A DNA stretch of 64,000 nucleotides from an uncultured Candidatus Melainabacteria bacterium (GCA_934667125.1 CAKULF010000004.1:1-64000), one strand, 5' to 3'; shown: positions 42,789 through 53,277, counted from the first letter of the stretch. Notes: generated by a model not told the origin, from the sequence alone. Made by a program: numbers and translations.

Positions 42789-43997
42789 ATGGCACAGATT
42801 AGAAATAGATTTGAAATTCAAGATTCGTTATTAGAAGAAGAAACAAAATGCTCAAAGAAATTGCCGAATTTCTTTAATACACTAGATGAAATTCCACCTA
42901 TCAAAGGCTTAGGGATGTCATGTGGTGTGCATGTTGTTTTGATTATTGCTTTTTTGGTTTTAGGAACGGTTCAAAAAGCTTTATTTCCGCTTATGCCTAA
43001 ACCAAATATACAACAAGACATAGAATTTAAGCTTGTTCAAGACGAATCCAAACCACCGATAAACAAAAAAACAAGAATTCGTTCAGATAGAGATTCAAGA
43101 GCCGGCGGAAAACATGACCCAAAAAGAGCAATTTCTATGCCTAGCCCTAAACCTTCACCTCAGCACAAAAAAGTTGCGAGTGTTCCAAAACAAACACCTG
43201 TAAAAAATATATTTAAACAATTAACTCAACCAAAAGCTCCAACGCCTGCGGCTAAACCTCAAAAGGTTCAACCAACTCAGCCAAAAGTAACAGCTGCTGC
43301 GCCTAAAAAACCTGCACCTGTTCAAGCTCCTGGGGCTAAGGTTCCAAACGTTAAACCAACAATTAATCCGACAAAATTGGCTCCTTCTGCTCCAAAAATA
43401 GCTAAAGCGCCAACAAGTCCGTTTAAAATAGCTGTTCCTCCATCAAAAGGTCCTGTAGGAACAACATACAGACCTCAAACAAGCGGAACAGGTGCAAGCT
43501 CAGCATCGGGCGGCGGAGTGGGTAATCCTTCTCCTAAGTTTTCTGCTTCTAAAGGCACAGGTTCTTACGGTGGCGGATCTTCTCGTGGAAGGTCATCAGG
43601 AACAGGCTCTTATGCTTCAAGAGGTTCTTCTTCAGGCGGTTCTTATGGAAACCCAAGCCCCGGAAATCCTAACGGAGCACCAGGGATTGACGCTTTGCGC
43701 CAACCAAACTGGGGTCCATATATGAGAGATTTAGAACAAAGAATTAAACGCAATTGGTCACCACCAAAAGGTGATACATCTAAACGTGTCGTTATAACGT
43801 TTACTATAAGCAGGGATGGAAGATTATTATCACATAGAGTATCAAAATCTTCAGGAGTTCCTTTGGCTGATAGAGCGGCAATGAGCGCTATTGAATTAAC
43901 TGCGCCATTTAGACCGCTTCCACCCGAATTTAAAGGACAATCTGTTCCGATTGAATTCACGTTCGATTATAACGTATTAAACAGTATAGTAAAATAA
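42789..43997 (+). CDS. tonB: TonB-type energy transducer with long disordered linker
   Basis: The 402-residue protein has a cytosolic N-terminus and a membrane helix at about 44-66. A long Pro/Ala/Lys stretch (about 100-230) and a Ser/Gly stretch (230-300) follow. The C-terminal TonB/TolA-like domain reads LEQRIKRNWSPPKGD to VPIEFTFDYNVL. It would carry energy from ExbB-ExbD to the outer membrane. A TolA role cannot be excluded. Confidence 0.85.
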   Translation: MAQIRNRFEIQDSLLEEETKCSKKLPNFFNTLDEIPPIKGLGMSCGVHVVLIIAFLVLGTVQKALFPLMPKPNIQQDIEFKLVQDESKPPINKKTRIRSDRDSRAGGKHDPKRAISMPSPKPSPQHKKVASVPKQTPVKNIFKQLTQPKAPTPAAKPQKVQPTQPKVTAAAPKKPAPVQAPGAKVPNVKPTINPTKLAPSAPKIAKAPTSPFKIAVPPSKGPVGTTYRPQTSGTGASSASGGGVGNPSPKFSASKGTGSYGGGSSRGRSSGTGSYASRGSSSGGSYGNPSPGNPNGAPGIDALRQPNWGPYMRDLEQRIKRNWSPPKGDTSKRVVITFTISRDGRLLSHRVSKSSGVPLADRAAMSAIELTAPFRPLPPEFKGQSVPIEFTFDYNVLNSIVK

Positions 43998-44034
43998 GTA
44001 GTAAAAAGGTAATAAAGATAAAAAGGGGATAAAT

Positions 44035-44685
44035 ATGGATTTAATGTTAACAGCAATAGTGCAAGATTGGGCAGTTTTAACACCTATTTTTGTATGTTCA
44101 ATTTTGGTTGTATACGTAGCAATCAACAGAATGGTTTATTACAAGAAAAATGAAAGAAATATTTCCGAATTCATTCCATCTTTACAAAAAGCTCTTGTAA
44201 AGAATAATATTGGTTCAGCTCAAAGAGCAAGCGTTCAATTGGGCGGAATTATTTCTGAAATGGTTGATGAAGCTTTAAGAATTTATACTGAACAAAAAGC
44301 AGGTTTTTCAAGAGCCTATGATATTTCTTCATCTTTGGCTACAAGAAAACTTGAAAGACACTTAACAATTTTGGGTACAATCGGCGGTGTTGCTCCGTTT
44401 TTAGGTTTGTTTGGTACTGTTGTTAGAATTCTTTATACTTTCCAAGATTTAGCAACTCAAGGTAACCAATCTGCAGCAGTTGCAACAGGTATCGCTTCAG
44501 CTCTTATTGCTACAGCTCTAGGTCTTGGCGTTGCAATCATTGCGGTTATTTTATTCAACTATTTCCAAACAGTTGTTGCTCGTTTTGAATCAGATTTTAA
44601 ACTAATTAAATTAGTATTCTTGAGCTTTATCGATTCAGACGAAGAAGTAAATGTTGATAACAATAATTCTATTGCGCTTCAATAG
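44035..44685 (+). CDS. exbB: MotA/TolQ/ExbB proton channel
   Basis: The 216-residue protein has three membrane segments. The conserved C-terminal block is GTIGGVAPFLGLFGTVVRIL and IASALIATALGLGVAIIAV, as in ExbB and TolQ. It pairs with the two ExbD proteins downstream to use the proton gradient. AAAAGGGG precedes the start. Confidence 0.93.
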   Translation: MDLMLTAIVQDWAVLTPIFVCSILVVYVAINRMVYYKKNERNISEFIPSLQKALVKNNIGSAQRASVQLGGIISEMVDEALRIYTEQKAGFSRAYDISSSLATRKLERHLTILGTIGGVAPFLGLFGTVVRILYTFQDLATQGNQSAAVATGIASALIATALGLGVAIIAVILFNYFQTVVARFESDFKLIKLVFLSFIDSDEEVNVDNNNSIALQ

Positions 44686-44700
44686 TTTAAAGGATTAAAA

Positions 44701-45204
44701 ATGAATTTTACAACAGACGAAGATGGCAGAAAAAAGACATTTAACGAGATAAATATCACACCTTTAACAGATATTTTCCTTGTTCTGTTAATCATAATGA
44801 TGGTTATAGCTCCGAGTTTTCAATCTGCAAACAGCGAAATAACAATGCCTGAAATCAATTCAGGAATTGGAATAGAAACAAAAAATGCTACTGTTGCAAT
44901 AACAAAAGATAACAGATTTTTTGTAAATGACAAATTGACTTCTTCTACTTCTTTGGAAAATGAATTAGCTTCATTGTTGGATAATGTTGAAAAGAAAGAA
45001 GTTGTTGTTCGAGCAGATAAAGAAACGAAGAGTTCTGAAATAATGAAAGTTATGAGAGCAGCCGAAAGTGCAGGTTTTGAAAAACTTGTTGTAGCAGGTG
45101 AACCTCTAACTAAAAAACAACAAAAGGAATTGGACAAAAACGCAGCTGAACAAGTCGAAGAAGATGATGTTCAACAAAATGTTAATGTTCCAAGCGAGGA
45201 TTAA
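44701..45204 (+). CDS. exbD: ExbD/TolR protein 1
   Basis: The 167-residue protein has an N-terminal FNEINITPLTDIFLVLLIIM, with the channel aspartate (D in LTD), and a periplasmic domain VVVRADKETKSSEIMKVM. The C-terminus is an acidic tail. Bases 44737-44813 are identical to 45219-45295 in the next gene. Confidence 0.93.
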   Translation: MNFTTDEDGRKKTFNEINITPLTDIFLVLLIIMMVIAPSFQSANSEITMPEINSGIGIETKNATVAITKDNRFFVNDKLTSSTSLENELASLLDNVEKKEVVVRADKETKSSEIMKVMRAAESAGFEKLVVAGEPLTKKQQKELDKNAAEQVEEDDVQQNVNVPSED

Positions 45205-45206
45205 TA

Positions 45207-45590
45207 ATGAAACGACAAACATTTAACGAGATAAATATCACACCTTTAACAGATATTTTCCTTGTTCTGTTAATCATAATGATGGTTATAGCTCCAATAT
45301 TGGACCAACAAGGGCTTTCTCTTGCGGTTCCTCAATATGTTGAACAAAATGATATTGATAAGGAAGCTAAAACTATCAATGTTCAAGTGACCGAGGACAA
45401 CAAATATATTATTTCGGGTTCAGAGGTTGCTGAAAATGATTTAAAAGACACAATCAAGCAAATGTCAACTGACAATCCGGATGGTGTTTTAATTCAAGCT
45501 GATGGCAATTCTAACCATGAGGCGGTTGTTCGTTTGATGGATAATGTTAGAAGTGCGGGAGTGAAGAGTATTTCAGTTGTTGAAATGTAA
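45207..45590 (+). CDS. exbD: ExbD/TolR protein 2
   Basis: The 127-residue protein opens with the same FNEINITPLTDIFLVLL segment as its neighbour. The periplasmic domain (VLIQADGNSNHEAVVRLMDN) is different from that of protein 1. Two non-identical ExbD subunits suggest a heteromeric stator. Only two bases separate it from exbD 1, so it is in the same operon. Confidence 0.93.
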   Translation: MKRQTFNEINITPLTDIFLVLLIIMMVIAPILDQQGLSLAVPQYVEQNDIDKEAKTINVQVTEDNKYIISGSEVAENDLKDTIKQMSTDNPDGVLIQADGNSNHEAVVRLMDNVRSAGVKSISVVEM

Positions 45591-45592
45591 AA

Positions 45593-48500
45593 ATGATTTA
45601 TTTTAAACGAAAAAGTCTGATTAAGAAAGCTTTGAATAAAATTTTAAGAATTAGAGAAATTGAATTTGATTTCTCGTTTCTTTTTTTAAAAAATGTCTTT
45701 TTATTGTTCGGACTTTTTTTAATTACTCTATATTCCTCTTATTTGTTGCTTTTTCCAAAGTTAATCACTGAAAACAATGTTGAAAATATATTAAATTCTT
45801 ATTTTTTAAAAAATTCCAAGTTGATTTTTGATGTTGATAATTTGAAAGTCAGTCCGAATTATAAGTTTGATTTGAATTTGAAGGCTGATAAAGTTAGTTT
45901 AAAATATTCAAAAAATTCCGATTTTATTGTTGTTCGAAAATTGAATGCTGATATTAATTTAATTAGTTTGGTTTTTAAAAATTTAGATTTTGACAAGATT
46001 AATATTGATAAAATTGTTGTTTCAACAACGTTCAAAGGTAATAAATACGGCTGTTTTAACTATTTTTCTTTTAAAGACTTAAATGTTGATAGTCTTGATT
46101 TTAAATTGAGAAAATTAAAAATTATTGCAAATAGTTTTGTTTTAAATATTAAAGATGAAAACATTAATAAAAATTTTACGATTAAGACGAATAAAATCAA
46201 ACTTGAAAAAGACGAAAACGCAATAATAAATAATATTTCAACAAAAATTATAACAAAAGGAAATGTTTATTGTTTAAAAAATAAACTTGTTGATTTTAAT
46301 TTGAATTTAACCTTAAAAACCAAAGATGATGTGCTTTCAAGGTTTCAAGGTTTGATTGAAAAATTGAACTATAACCCATTTTTATATGCTGATATGTATA
46401 AATTTTATGCTAAAGCTGATATGGATTTAAAAATTTCTCCGCAAAATAAAAGCGGTCAAAATTCAATAAACGGGAAAATCAATTTATCTGATATGAGCTT
46501 TACCGTTAATGGAATAAAAGTTCCAAAAAACAATATATTAGCGCTTTTCAAGGGTAATAAAATCGTTAGTGATTTTGATTTTAATTTTGTCAAAAATCAA
46601 AGAATTGAAGTTAAATCTATTGTTGATATTGGAAAATTTGTCGAATTGAAATTAAAATCCGACGAGATTAATCTTTTTGAATTGAATGATGTTATAAAAT
46701 CGTTTTTAAAGATTTTAAATGCTCCTACTTATGTTTCAGATGTTGACTTAGCAGGGGTTTTGAGGGCTGATGTATATTTAAAAAGCAATTTTAAAAAGAT
46801 ATATTCAAAAGGAAAATTGACCCTAAAAAATGGAAAAATTTCTTCTAAAAAGTTGAATTTGGCGCTAAATAATGTGAATTCTGATATCGATTTAGAAAAT
46901 TCAAATATAAAATTTACAAAGGCTAGTGCTTATTTCAATAATGCAAAATTTAATTTAGCAGGCTCAATCGATTCTAATTTTAACTTGAATTTAAAAATTA
47001 ATTCGGATTTGATTGATATGGTTCAAATTGTCCAATTGGCAAAGCTTTTGAAGATTAATTTTGTTGATTTTAATGACTATATTTTTAAATCCGGTTTTGT
47101 GAAGTTGAATAGCGAAATAACAGGAACTTATAAAAAACCGATTATAAAATCAAATTCTTATGCAAAAAATATCAATCTGTTTATAAAATCTAAAAAAACT
47201 TCAATCGCTATTCAAGACGTTGATTTTACGCCTGAAATAATAAATTCTGAATTTAGAGCGTTATTTGTTATTATTAAAAACTTAAAATTAAAATATGATA
47301 AATATAATGTTTTGACGGATAAGATTTCTTTAAAAATTGATAAGAATGATATTAGTATTGCTGAATTTAACTGTAATATTGATGGAATTATTGCGCAAAT
47401 TAAAGGCAAAATTCTAAATTATTCTTCAAAAAATCCAATAGCCGATATTGATTTAAAAGCGAATTTGAACAAGAAAAATAATTTAATTGTTTTTAAAAAT
47501 CAAAATTTAAGCCTAAATTCAAGTATTTTGGTTAAAAATGACGTTTTAACTATCAAAAAAGCAACGTTATTTAACCATCAAAAAATAATTTTAAATATAA
47601 CAGGTTCAATTTCTGATTATCTTTCAAATAGCCCGACTTTAAAGCAAGTTAAGGTTTTAACAAATGATAAAGTCGGGGTTATGTTGCCTATTTTGGATAA
47701 TTTATCAACAGAATTTAGCTCAAATCTTGAAATAAATGGAAAAATCATAAATCCAAAACTAGATGGCAAACTTGATATTTATAATTTGAAATATCCTGCT
47801 TTAAATCTTTCAATAAAGGATGCGCTTTTAAATATCAATAATTCAACTTTTTACTTAAATGTTCAAAATGGCTATATTATGGGCTTTGATTTTGATATTG
47901 TGTCCCAAGCAAAATTAGCTAAAAATAAGCTTATTGTTGATTATGCGCAAATTTCTTCTAATTATATTGATTTAACAAAAGCTGAAAAATATTTGAAAAA
48001 TCAAAATAACGCTTTGATTGAAAACCTTGAAATAACTTCAATGAAAGGCAATATAAATTCTCTTGCTGTGGATGAATTTATGTTGAATAATTTTGAATTT
48101 GACGGAAATTATAAGAATAATATTTTGAATGTTAAAAAGTTTAGTGCTGACATTTTTAATGGAAAAGTTGGCGGAAACTTGACTTTGAATGTTGTAAATC
48201 AAAAAGTTCGGGCTGATTTGGTTTTAAAAAGTTTAAACGTTAGAGCTTTATCAAATCGTTTGAAACAATATTCTATAGCGGCTTCTGGCAAATTGTCCGC
48301 CTTGATTGGAGTTGATTTTGTCGGTTTTGATTTTGATGAAATAGTAAGAACTTTTGATGGTTATATTAAATTTAATATTGATGATGGCGAATTGTCGCAA
48401 TTTGCAAAGCTTGAACGTCTGTTGCAAGCTGGAAACATCCTTTCTCAAAGTGTTTTGAAACTTTCTTTAAATTCAACATTATCCGCTATTTCAAAGCAAA

Positions 48501-48943
48501 ACACAGGCTATTTTAAAACTCTTGAAGGAACCGTTAAAATTAAAAATTCTATTGCAAATATTCAATATATCAAGGTTCAAGGCAATAATTTAAGTATGTA
48601 TTTGACAGGTAATTTCAATTTGTTAAACAATCGAGCTGACGTTACGGTTTTGGGCAGAATTCCATCAACAATTGTGAATATGTTTGGTGCGGTTGGAAGC
48701 TATACGACTGAAAAACTTGTTGATAAGATGTCGGATGATGCCAAGGATATAATTAAATCTTTGACGGTTTCGCCTTTTGAAAAGATGTTGTCGACTGAAA
48801 TTAAAGAGGAAGATATTAGAAAAATTCCGCCTTTGATTTATCAAGCAGCACAAACGACAACAAGAGAATTTATTGTTCAAATATATGGCAATATCAATGA
48901 TAGAAGTTCAATTCGCTATTTTAAATGGAACAAAAGAAACTAG
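45593..48943 (+). CDS. Second giant AsmA-like protein
   Basis: The 1116-residue protein has an N-terminal membrane helix (about 32-55). Repeated strand-rich units form the long middle, and the C-terminal AsmA-like region contains LERLLQAGNILSQSVLKLSL and YFKTLEGTVKIKNS. The last 250 residues are homologous to the protein at 37033-41367. It starts two bases after exbD 2, implying co-transcription with tonB/exbBD. Its stop overlaps the convergent gene by four bases. Confidence 0.82.
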   Translation: MIYFKRKSLIKKALNKILRIREIEFDFSFLFLKNVFLLFGLFLITLYSSYLLLFPKLITENNVENILNSYFLKNSKLIFDVDNLKVSPNYKFDLNLKADKVSLKYSKNSDFIVVRKLNADINLISLVFKNLDFDKINIDKIVVSTTFKGNKYGCFNYFSFKDLNVDSLDFKLRKLKIIANSFVLNIKDENINKNFTIKTNKIKLEKDENAIINNISTKIITKGNVYCLKNKLVDFNLNLTLKTKDDVLSRFQGLIEKLNYNPFLYADMYKFYAKADMDLKISPQNKSGQNSINGKINLSDMSFTVNGIKVPKNNILALFKGNKIVSDFDFNFVKNQRIEVKSIVDIGKFVELKLKSDEINLFELNDVIKSFLKILNAPTYVSDVDLAGVLRADVYLKSNFKKIYSKGKLTLKNGKISSKKLNLALNNVNSDIDLENSNIKFTKASAYFNNAKFNLAGSIDSNFNLNLKINSDLIDMVQIVQLAKLLKINFVDFNDYIFKSGFVKLNSEITGTYKKPIIKSNSYAKNINLFIKSKKTSIAIQDVDFTPEIINSEFRALFVIIKNLKLKYDKYNVLTDKISLKIDKNDISIAEFNCNIDGIIAQIKGKILNYSSKNPIADIDLKANLNKKNNLIVFKNQNLSLNSSILVKNDVLTIKKATLFNHQKIILNITGSISDYLSNSPTLKQVKVLTNDKVGVMLPILDNLSTEFSSNLEINGKIINPKLDGKLDIYNLKYPALNLSIKDALLNINNSTFYLNVQNGYIMGFDFDIVSQAKLAKNKLIVDYAQISSNYIDLTKAEKYLKNQNNALIENLEITSMKGNINSLAVDEFMLNNFEFDGNYKNNILNVKKFSADIFNGKVGGNLTLNVVNQKVRADLVLKSLNVRALSNRLKQYSIAASGKLSALIGVDFVGFDFDEIVRTFDGYIKFNIDDGELSQFAKLERLLQAGNILSQSVLKLSLNSTLSAISKQNTGYFKTLEGTVKIKNSIANIQYIKVQGNNLSMYLTGNFNLLNNRADVTVLGRIPSTIVNMFGAVGSYTTEKLVDKMSDDAKDIIKSLTVSPFEKMLSTEIKEEDIRKIPPLIYQAAQTTTREFIVQIYGNINDRSSIRYFKWNKRN

Positions 48944-49422
48944 CGTTTAATTGTAAGCCTTTCTAAAAATCTTGCAAAGCGAACAATTTTATTTTCTTCT
49001 TCTTTTGAAATTGAATCAACTAAAATAGTGGTCATATTGGCGTTTTTGCCTGCTAATATGTCGCTTAAGGGTCTATCGCCGACCATTGCGGCTTGATATG
49101 GCTCAATATTAAAATCCTTGCAAGCTTGAAGAAGAACTTTTGGATTAGGCTTGTGCGCTTTGTGGTAAATCTTAATATCTGTCTGACTTTTAGCCAAATT
49201 GATATAATCATCGTTTGGGTTATTTGAAATGATTGCAAGATGAAAATTTGTTTTTAAATCGTTCAAAAATTGAAGAGTTTTAAACGAAAATTTGCCGCTT
49301 TTAGATTTCATCAAAGTTGAATCCAAATCGAAAAATAGCGCCCTAATTCCGTTTTCTTTCAGACTTAAAATGTCTATATCATAGATAGAGTCGATATTGT
49401 AGCTTGGTTCAATAAAAAACAT
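48940..49422 (-). CDS. YqeG-type HAD IIIA phosphatase
   Basis: The 160-residue protein carries HAD motif I FFDLDSTLM, motif II SNN, a lysine in AHKPNPKV and motif IV MVGDRPLSDI. YqeG proteins are HAD IIIA phosphatases; some act on phosphatidylglycerol phosphate, which would fit a membrane-lipid role, but the substrate is not certain. Confidence 0.88.
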   Translation of the reverse strand: MFFIEPSYNIDSIYDIDILSLKENGIRALFFDLDSTLMKSKSGKFSFKTLQFLNDLKTNFHLAIISNNPNDDYINLAKSQTDIKIYHKAHKPNPKVLLQACKDFNIEPYQAAMVGDRPLSDILAGKNANMTTILVDSISKEEENKIVRFARFLERLTIKR

Positions 49423-49423
49423 C

Positions 49424-50650
49424 TTAAAATTCTTTCATCCCTTCAGTTCTAATTAAAGCGTATTTGTATTCGTTTTTCCAATCTTGGCTTTCACTTTCAA
49501 ACGTCAAATTAATCATATCATTTGTATTTGCAACATCAACTTCACCTTTTTTATTGTGCTCGATTTTGATAACTGTTGCAATTGTTGAATAATTTGGAGT
49601 GATTATTTCAAGTTTTTGATTTAGTAAAACTTTGTTTTTAATTAAAATTTCAAAAGTATTTTCATCTTTTTTGTTTTGAATTATTCCTAAAAAGTCAGAG
49701 CCTGCAAGCCCTTTAGAGATATCATACGAATAGCTTGAAGAATTATTATCGCCCAAGAAAAAGCCCTCTGTATAGCCTCTGTTTCCAACTTTTTTAAGCT
49801 CATTAAATGCAAAATCTGTATCAATTTTGTTATCAATTAATTGTCTGTATGTTTTTGCAACAGCTGAAACATAGTATAGGCTTTTTGTTCTGCCTTCAAC
49901 TTTGAATGAATCAATTCCCAAATCAACAAGTTTTTTGATGTGTTTCACAAGGCAAAGGTCTTTTGTAGACATAATATGCGAGCCTTTGTCGTCTTGAACT
50001 ATTTCAAAATATTCATTTGGGCGAGTTTCTTCAACAAGTTTATAACTCCAACGGCAAGCTTGAGCGCAATTGCCTTGATTTGCTTGGCGTTCGCCTTTTG
50101 TCATATAATCCGACAACAAACATCTTCCCGAATAGCCCATACATTGTGCGCCGTGGATAAACATTTCAAGCTCAATATCGGGAACGTTTTTTCTGATTTC
50201 TTCAATTTGTTTAAAAGACAATTCTCTTGCCAAAATTGCCCTTGTTGCGCCTAAATCTCGCCAAAATTTTACAGCTTCAGAATTTAAAATATTTGTTTGA
50301 GTTGAAATATGAATATCTATATCTTTTAAGTTTTTCTTAACAACGTTATATATCCCAAAGTCGCTTATAATAAGCGCATGGGGCTTAGCGTCCTGTAAAA
50401 TATCAAGCGTTTCATACAATTTTTTAATATCTTTGTCGTATGCAAAAATGTTCAACGTGCAATATAGCTTCTTATTCAAGCTATTTGCAATTTCGACCGC
50501 TGTTTTAAGATTGGTTTCGTCAATCAATTCGCCTTTTCTTAAAGCTCTCAAAGAAAAATCAACCAAACCTAAATAAACAGCGTCTGCCCCGTAAGCATAC
50601 GCATATTTCATTTTTTCAATACTGCCAGCCGGCATTAATAATTCGCTCAT
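49424..50650 (-). CDS. U32 family protein, tRNA/rRNA hydroxylation type
   Basis: The 408-residue protein has the U32 core: SELLMPAGSIEKMKYAYAYG, HISTQTNILN, and the cysteine block AQCMGYSGRCLLSDYMT ... GNCAQACRW. Proteins of this group (TrhP, RlhA) hydroxylate RNA bases, and others were first called peptidases. The exact RNA target is not evident. Confidence 0.87.
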   Translation of the reverse strand: MSELLMPAGSIEKMKYAYAYGADAVYLGLVDFSLRALRKGELIDETNLKTAVEIANSLNKKLYCTLNIFAYDKDIKKLYETLDILQDAKPHALIISDFGIYNVVKKNLKDIDIHISTQTNILNSEAVKFWRDLGATRAILARELSFKQIEEIRKNVPDIELEMFIHGAQCMGYSGRCLLSDYMTKGERQANQGNCAQACRWSYKLVEETRPNEYFEIVQDDKGSHIMSTKDLCLVKHIKKLVDLGIDSFKVEGRTKSLYYVSAVAKTYRQLIDNKIDTDFAFNELKKVGNRGYTEGFFLGDNNSSSYSYDISKGLAGSDFLGIIQNKKDENTFEILIKNKVLLNQKLEIITPNYSTIATVIKIEHNKKGEVDVANTNDMINLTFESESQDWKNEYKYALIRTEGMKEF

Positions 50651-50700
50651 ACATTAATGCTATCATAAAAATTTTGTTTTTGGCGCAAGATTAACTTTAA

Positions 50701-53277
50701 TTAATCAAAATTTACTTCAACTTTTGAACCGTTGGCGCTTTTGATTGATAAAATTTGGTTTGGAATTCTTGTTTTTAATTCATCAATGTGTGAAATTATT
50801 CCGATAATTCGATTTGTGCTGGATATGGTGGAAATAACATCCAGTGCTATCTCTAAAGATTCAGAGTCAAGTGAACCGAAGCCTTCATCTATAAATAAAG
50901 AATTTATGTTAATTGCGCCTGATAAAGATGAAACAGTGTTGGATAATCCGAAAGCTAAGGCTAGAGCGGTTTTGAATGATTCGCCACCTGATAGAGTTTT
51001 TGTGCTTCTTGGTTTGTAGGTGTGAAAATCGAAAATTTCAAGATCTAGCGATTCTTTAGATTGCTTTGAATTTAATTCTTGTTTTCTTAAAAGCTGGAAT
51101 TGCCCTGAGGTTAAGGTTTTCAACAACTTATTTGCTTCAAATAAAACTAAATCAAGATAATAACTTTGAACATATTGTTCAAAAGTCACTCTGCTCTTGC
51201 CTTTTAGGTTTGCGTTTGCGCAATTTGAAAGAGTTTCGTAATCCATAAAAATTTCATTTTGTTTTTTTAATTTTTTGGATTTTTCTTTCAAATTTTTATA
51301 AACATCATCATTAATTCCCTTAATTAAGTTTTTTTGCTTTAAAATCAAGTTTATTTCGTTGATTTTTTCAATAGCTTGAGCCAAATTTTCTTCAATTTCT
51401 TCAATATTTTTTTCTTGAACATCTTTTAAAGCAATTAATTGAGTTTCAATTATTTCAAGTTTTGAAGAAAATTCTTTTAATTTTAAAGATGAATTTTGAT
51501 AATTTTTTTCAATATCAGACACGTTTTTTTCTAATTTTTCTTTTTCATTTGAAATATTTTGATATTTTTCTTCAATTTTTGAAGCGTCGTCTTTGTTTTT
51601 AATTGTCTTTTTTAAAGTTTCGATTTGAGAATTTAAACTTATAATTTTATTATTGTTTTCTATAAGATTTGAATTGATTTTTTCTTGTTCTTTTAGATAA
51701 TTTTCTTTTTCAAAATCGTAGTCAATCTTTAAAATGTTTTCTAAAATAAAATTATTTTTATTAAAATTTATATTAAATTCTTTTTCAAATTTTGAAAATT
51801 CTTTTTCTTTTTGAGAATTTTTTTCAATCAAAATCGAACAAGAATTAGATAAATTATTTAATTTTTCTTGTTCAAAATTTAACTCTTCTTTTAAATTATC
51901 AAGAAATTCTTTTGTAATATTTTTATTTAAAATCTTAGCTTTTTTAGGATGAACTCTGCTTCCACAAACTGGGCAAGGCGCATTATCTACAAGGTTTTGA
52001 GCCAAAATTCCTGCTTGCATAGATAAATATTCGTTGTTTAAATTATTGAAATTTTCGTTTAATTTTTTTGTTTTTTCTTGTTGAAAAGTAAAATTTTCTT
52101 GTTCGTTTTTTAATTTTTTTTCTTCATTTTTCATTTCAAAAAACAAATATTTTAGGAAATTTATTTTTAAATTTTCAATTTTTTCTTGATTTTTTTCTAA
52201 CTCTTTTTTAAAATTTTCTTCGTTTTTTGAATAGTTTTTTAAATCTTTTTCTAAAAAATTTATTTGATTAATTGTTTCAATTTCTTTTTTTAACTCTTTT
52301 AAATCCAGTTCAAAATCGGATATTTTTTTCTTTTTTTCTTCAATTAAATCATATTCTTTTTTATATTTTTCAAAATTTTCTTCTTCTTTTTTATGCTCAT
52401 TTGATAGCAAAAGTTTATCTTTTAAAAGAGTGTTTTTAGTTTTTATTTTTTCAAATAACAACTGCAATTCATCTTTTTCTTTTGATAAAATATCAAGCTC
52501 TTTTTGAATTTTTCCAACATATTTATCATTTAAAGTATTTTCATTTTCGATTTTTAAAATGAAATCATCAAGCGAATTAAAAACATTTTCTTTTTTATAA
52601 AATTCAATCAAATCAAGAATTTCAGGCTCTTGTGTTTTATATTGTAAAACGTATTGCAAAATCGAAGCTTTGATATAATCAATTTCTTTTTTCAAATTCA
52701 AATATCGATTTTTAAGTTCTTCTTGAAATTTTTGATAATTATTTGTTTTAAAAATATTTCTAAAAATCTTGCTGCGCTCTTCTGTTGAACTATTCAAAAG
52801 CTTGATAAATTCGCCTTGCGCTAGAAGTGCAATCTGTGAAAATTGGGACAAATTCAAGCCCAAAAGCTCTTCAATATAATTATCAACCTCTCGTACCCCT
52901 GTTATTGCGTCGCCATTAGGCAAATATAATTCTGCTGTCGGATTAACCTTGATAAAACCCTCGCCTCTTGCCTTTTTTCTTGAATATTGCGGCGTTCTAT
53001 AGATTTTATAAATTTCGTCGTTAAATAAAAATGTAAATTCAACAAAAGATTGCGTTTCTTCTTTTGCAAAATGGCTTCTAAGAGTTGTGTTTCCTCGGTT
53101 TTGGGTTGATGAATTATTAAATAACGCAAAGCAAATAGCGTCAAAAATCGTTGTTTTTCCGCTTCCTGTTTTGCCTGAAATTAGAAAAATATTATTTTTA
53201 TTTAATTTATTAAACGGAATTTCAACAAGCTCGGGATATGCTCCAAATGCTTGCATTTTAAGGTTAACGGGTTGCAT
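50701..53277 (-). CDS. sbcC: SbcC exonuclease subunit
   Basis: The 858-residue protein has Walker A GKTGSGKTTIFDA (35-47), long coiled coils, a zinc-hook CPVC near 435, signature LSGGESFKTALALAFGLS and Walker B SLFIDEGFGSLD. It forms the Mre11-Rad50-like SbcCD nuclease, which cuts hairpins and protein-blocked ends. It overlaps sbcD by 14 bases. It is somewhat shorter than E. coli SbcC, with the coiled coil reduced. Confidence 0.95.
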   Translation of the reverse strand: MQPVNLKMQAFGAYPELVEIPFNKLNKNNIFLISGKTGSGKTTIFDAICFALFNNSSTQNRGNTTLRSHFAKEETQSFVEFTFLFNDEIYKIYRTPQYSRKKARGEGFIKVNPTAELYLPNGDAITGVREVDNYIEELLGLNLSQFSQIALLAQGEFIKLLNSSTEERSKIFRNIFKTNNYQKFQEELKNRYLNLKKEIDYIKASILQYVLQYKTQEPEILDLIEFYKKENVFNSLDDFILKIENENTLNDKYVGKIQKELDILSKEKDELQLLFEKIKTKNTLLKDKLLLSNEHKKEEENFEKYKKEYDLIEEKKKKISDFELDLKELKKEIETINQINFLEKDLKNYSKNEENFKKELEKNQEKIENLKINFLKYLFFEMKNEEKKLKNEQENFTFQQEKTKKLNENFNNLNNEYLSMQAGILAQNLVDNAPCPVCGSRVHPKKAKILNKNITKEFLDNLKEELNFEQEKLNNLSNSCSILIEKNSQKEKEFSKFEKEFNINFNKNNFILENILKIDYDFEKENYLKEQEKINSNLIENNNKIISLNSQIETLKKTIKNKDDASKIEEKYQNISNEKEKLEKNVSDIEKNYQNSSLKLKEFSSKLEIIETQLIALKDVQEKNIEEIEENLAQAIEKINEINLILKQKNLIKGINDDVYKNLKEKSKKLKKQNEIFMDYETLSNCANANLKGKSRVTFEQYVQSYYLDLVLFEANKLLKTLTSGQFQLLRKQELNSKQSKESLDLEIFDFHTYKPRSTKTLSGGESFKTALALAFGLSNTVSSLSGAININSLFIDEGFGSLDSESLEIALDVISTISSTNRIIGIISHIDELKTRIPNQILSIKSANGSKVEVNFD

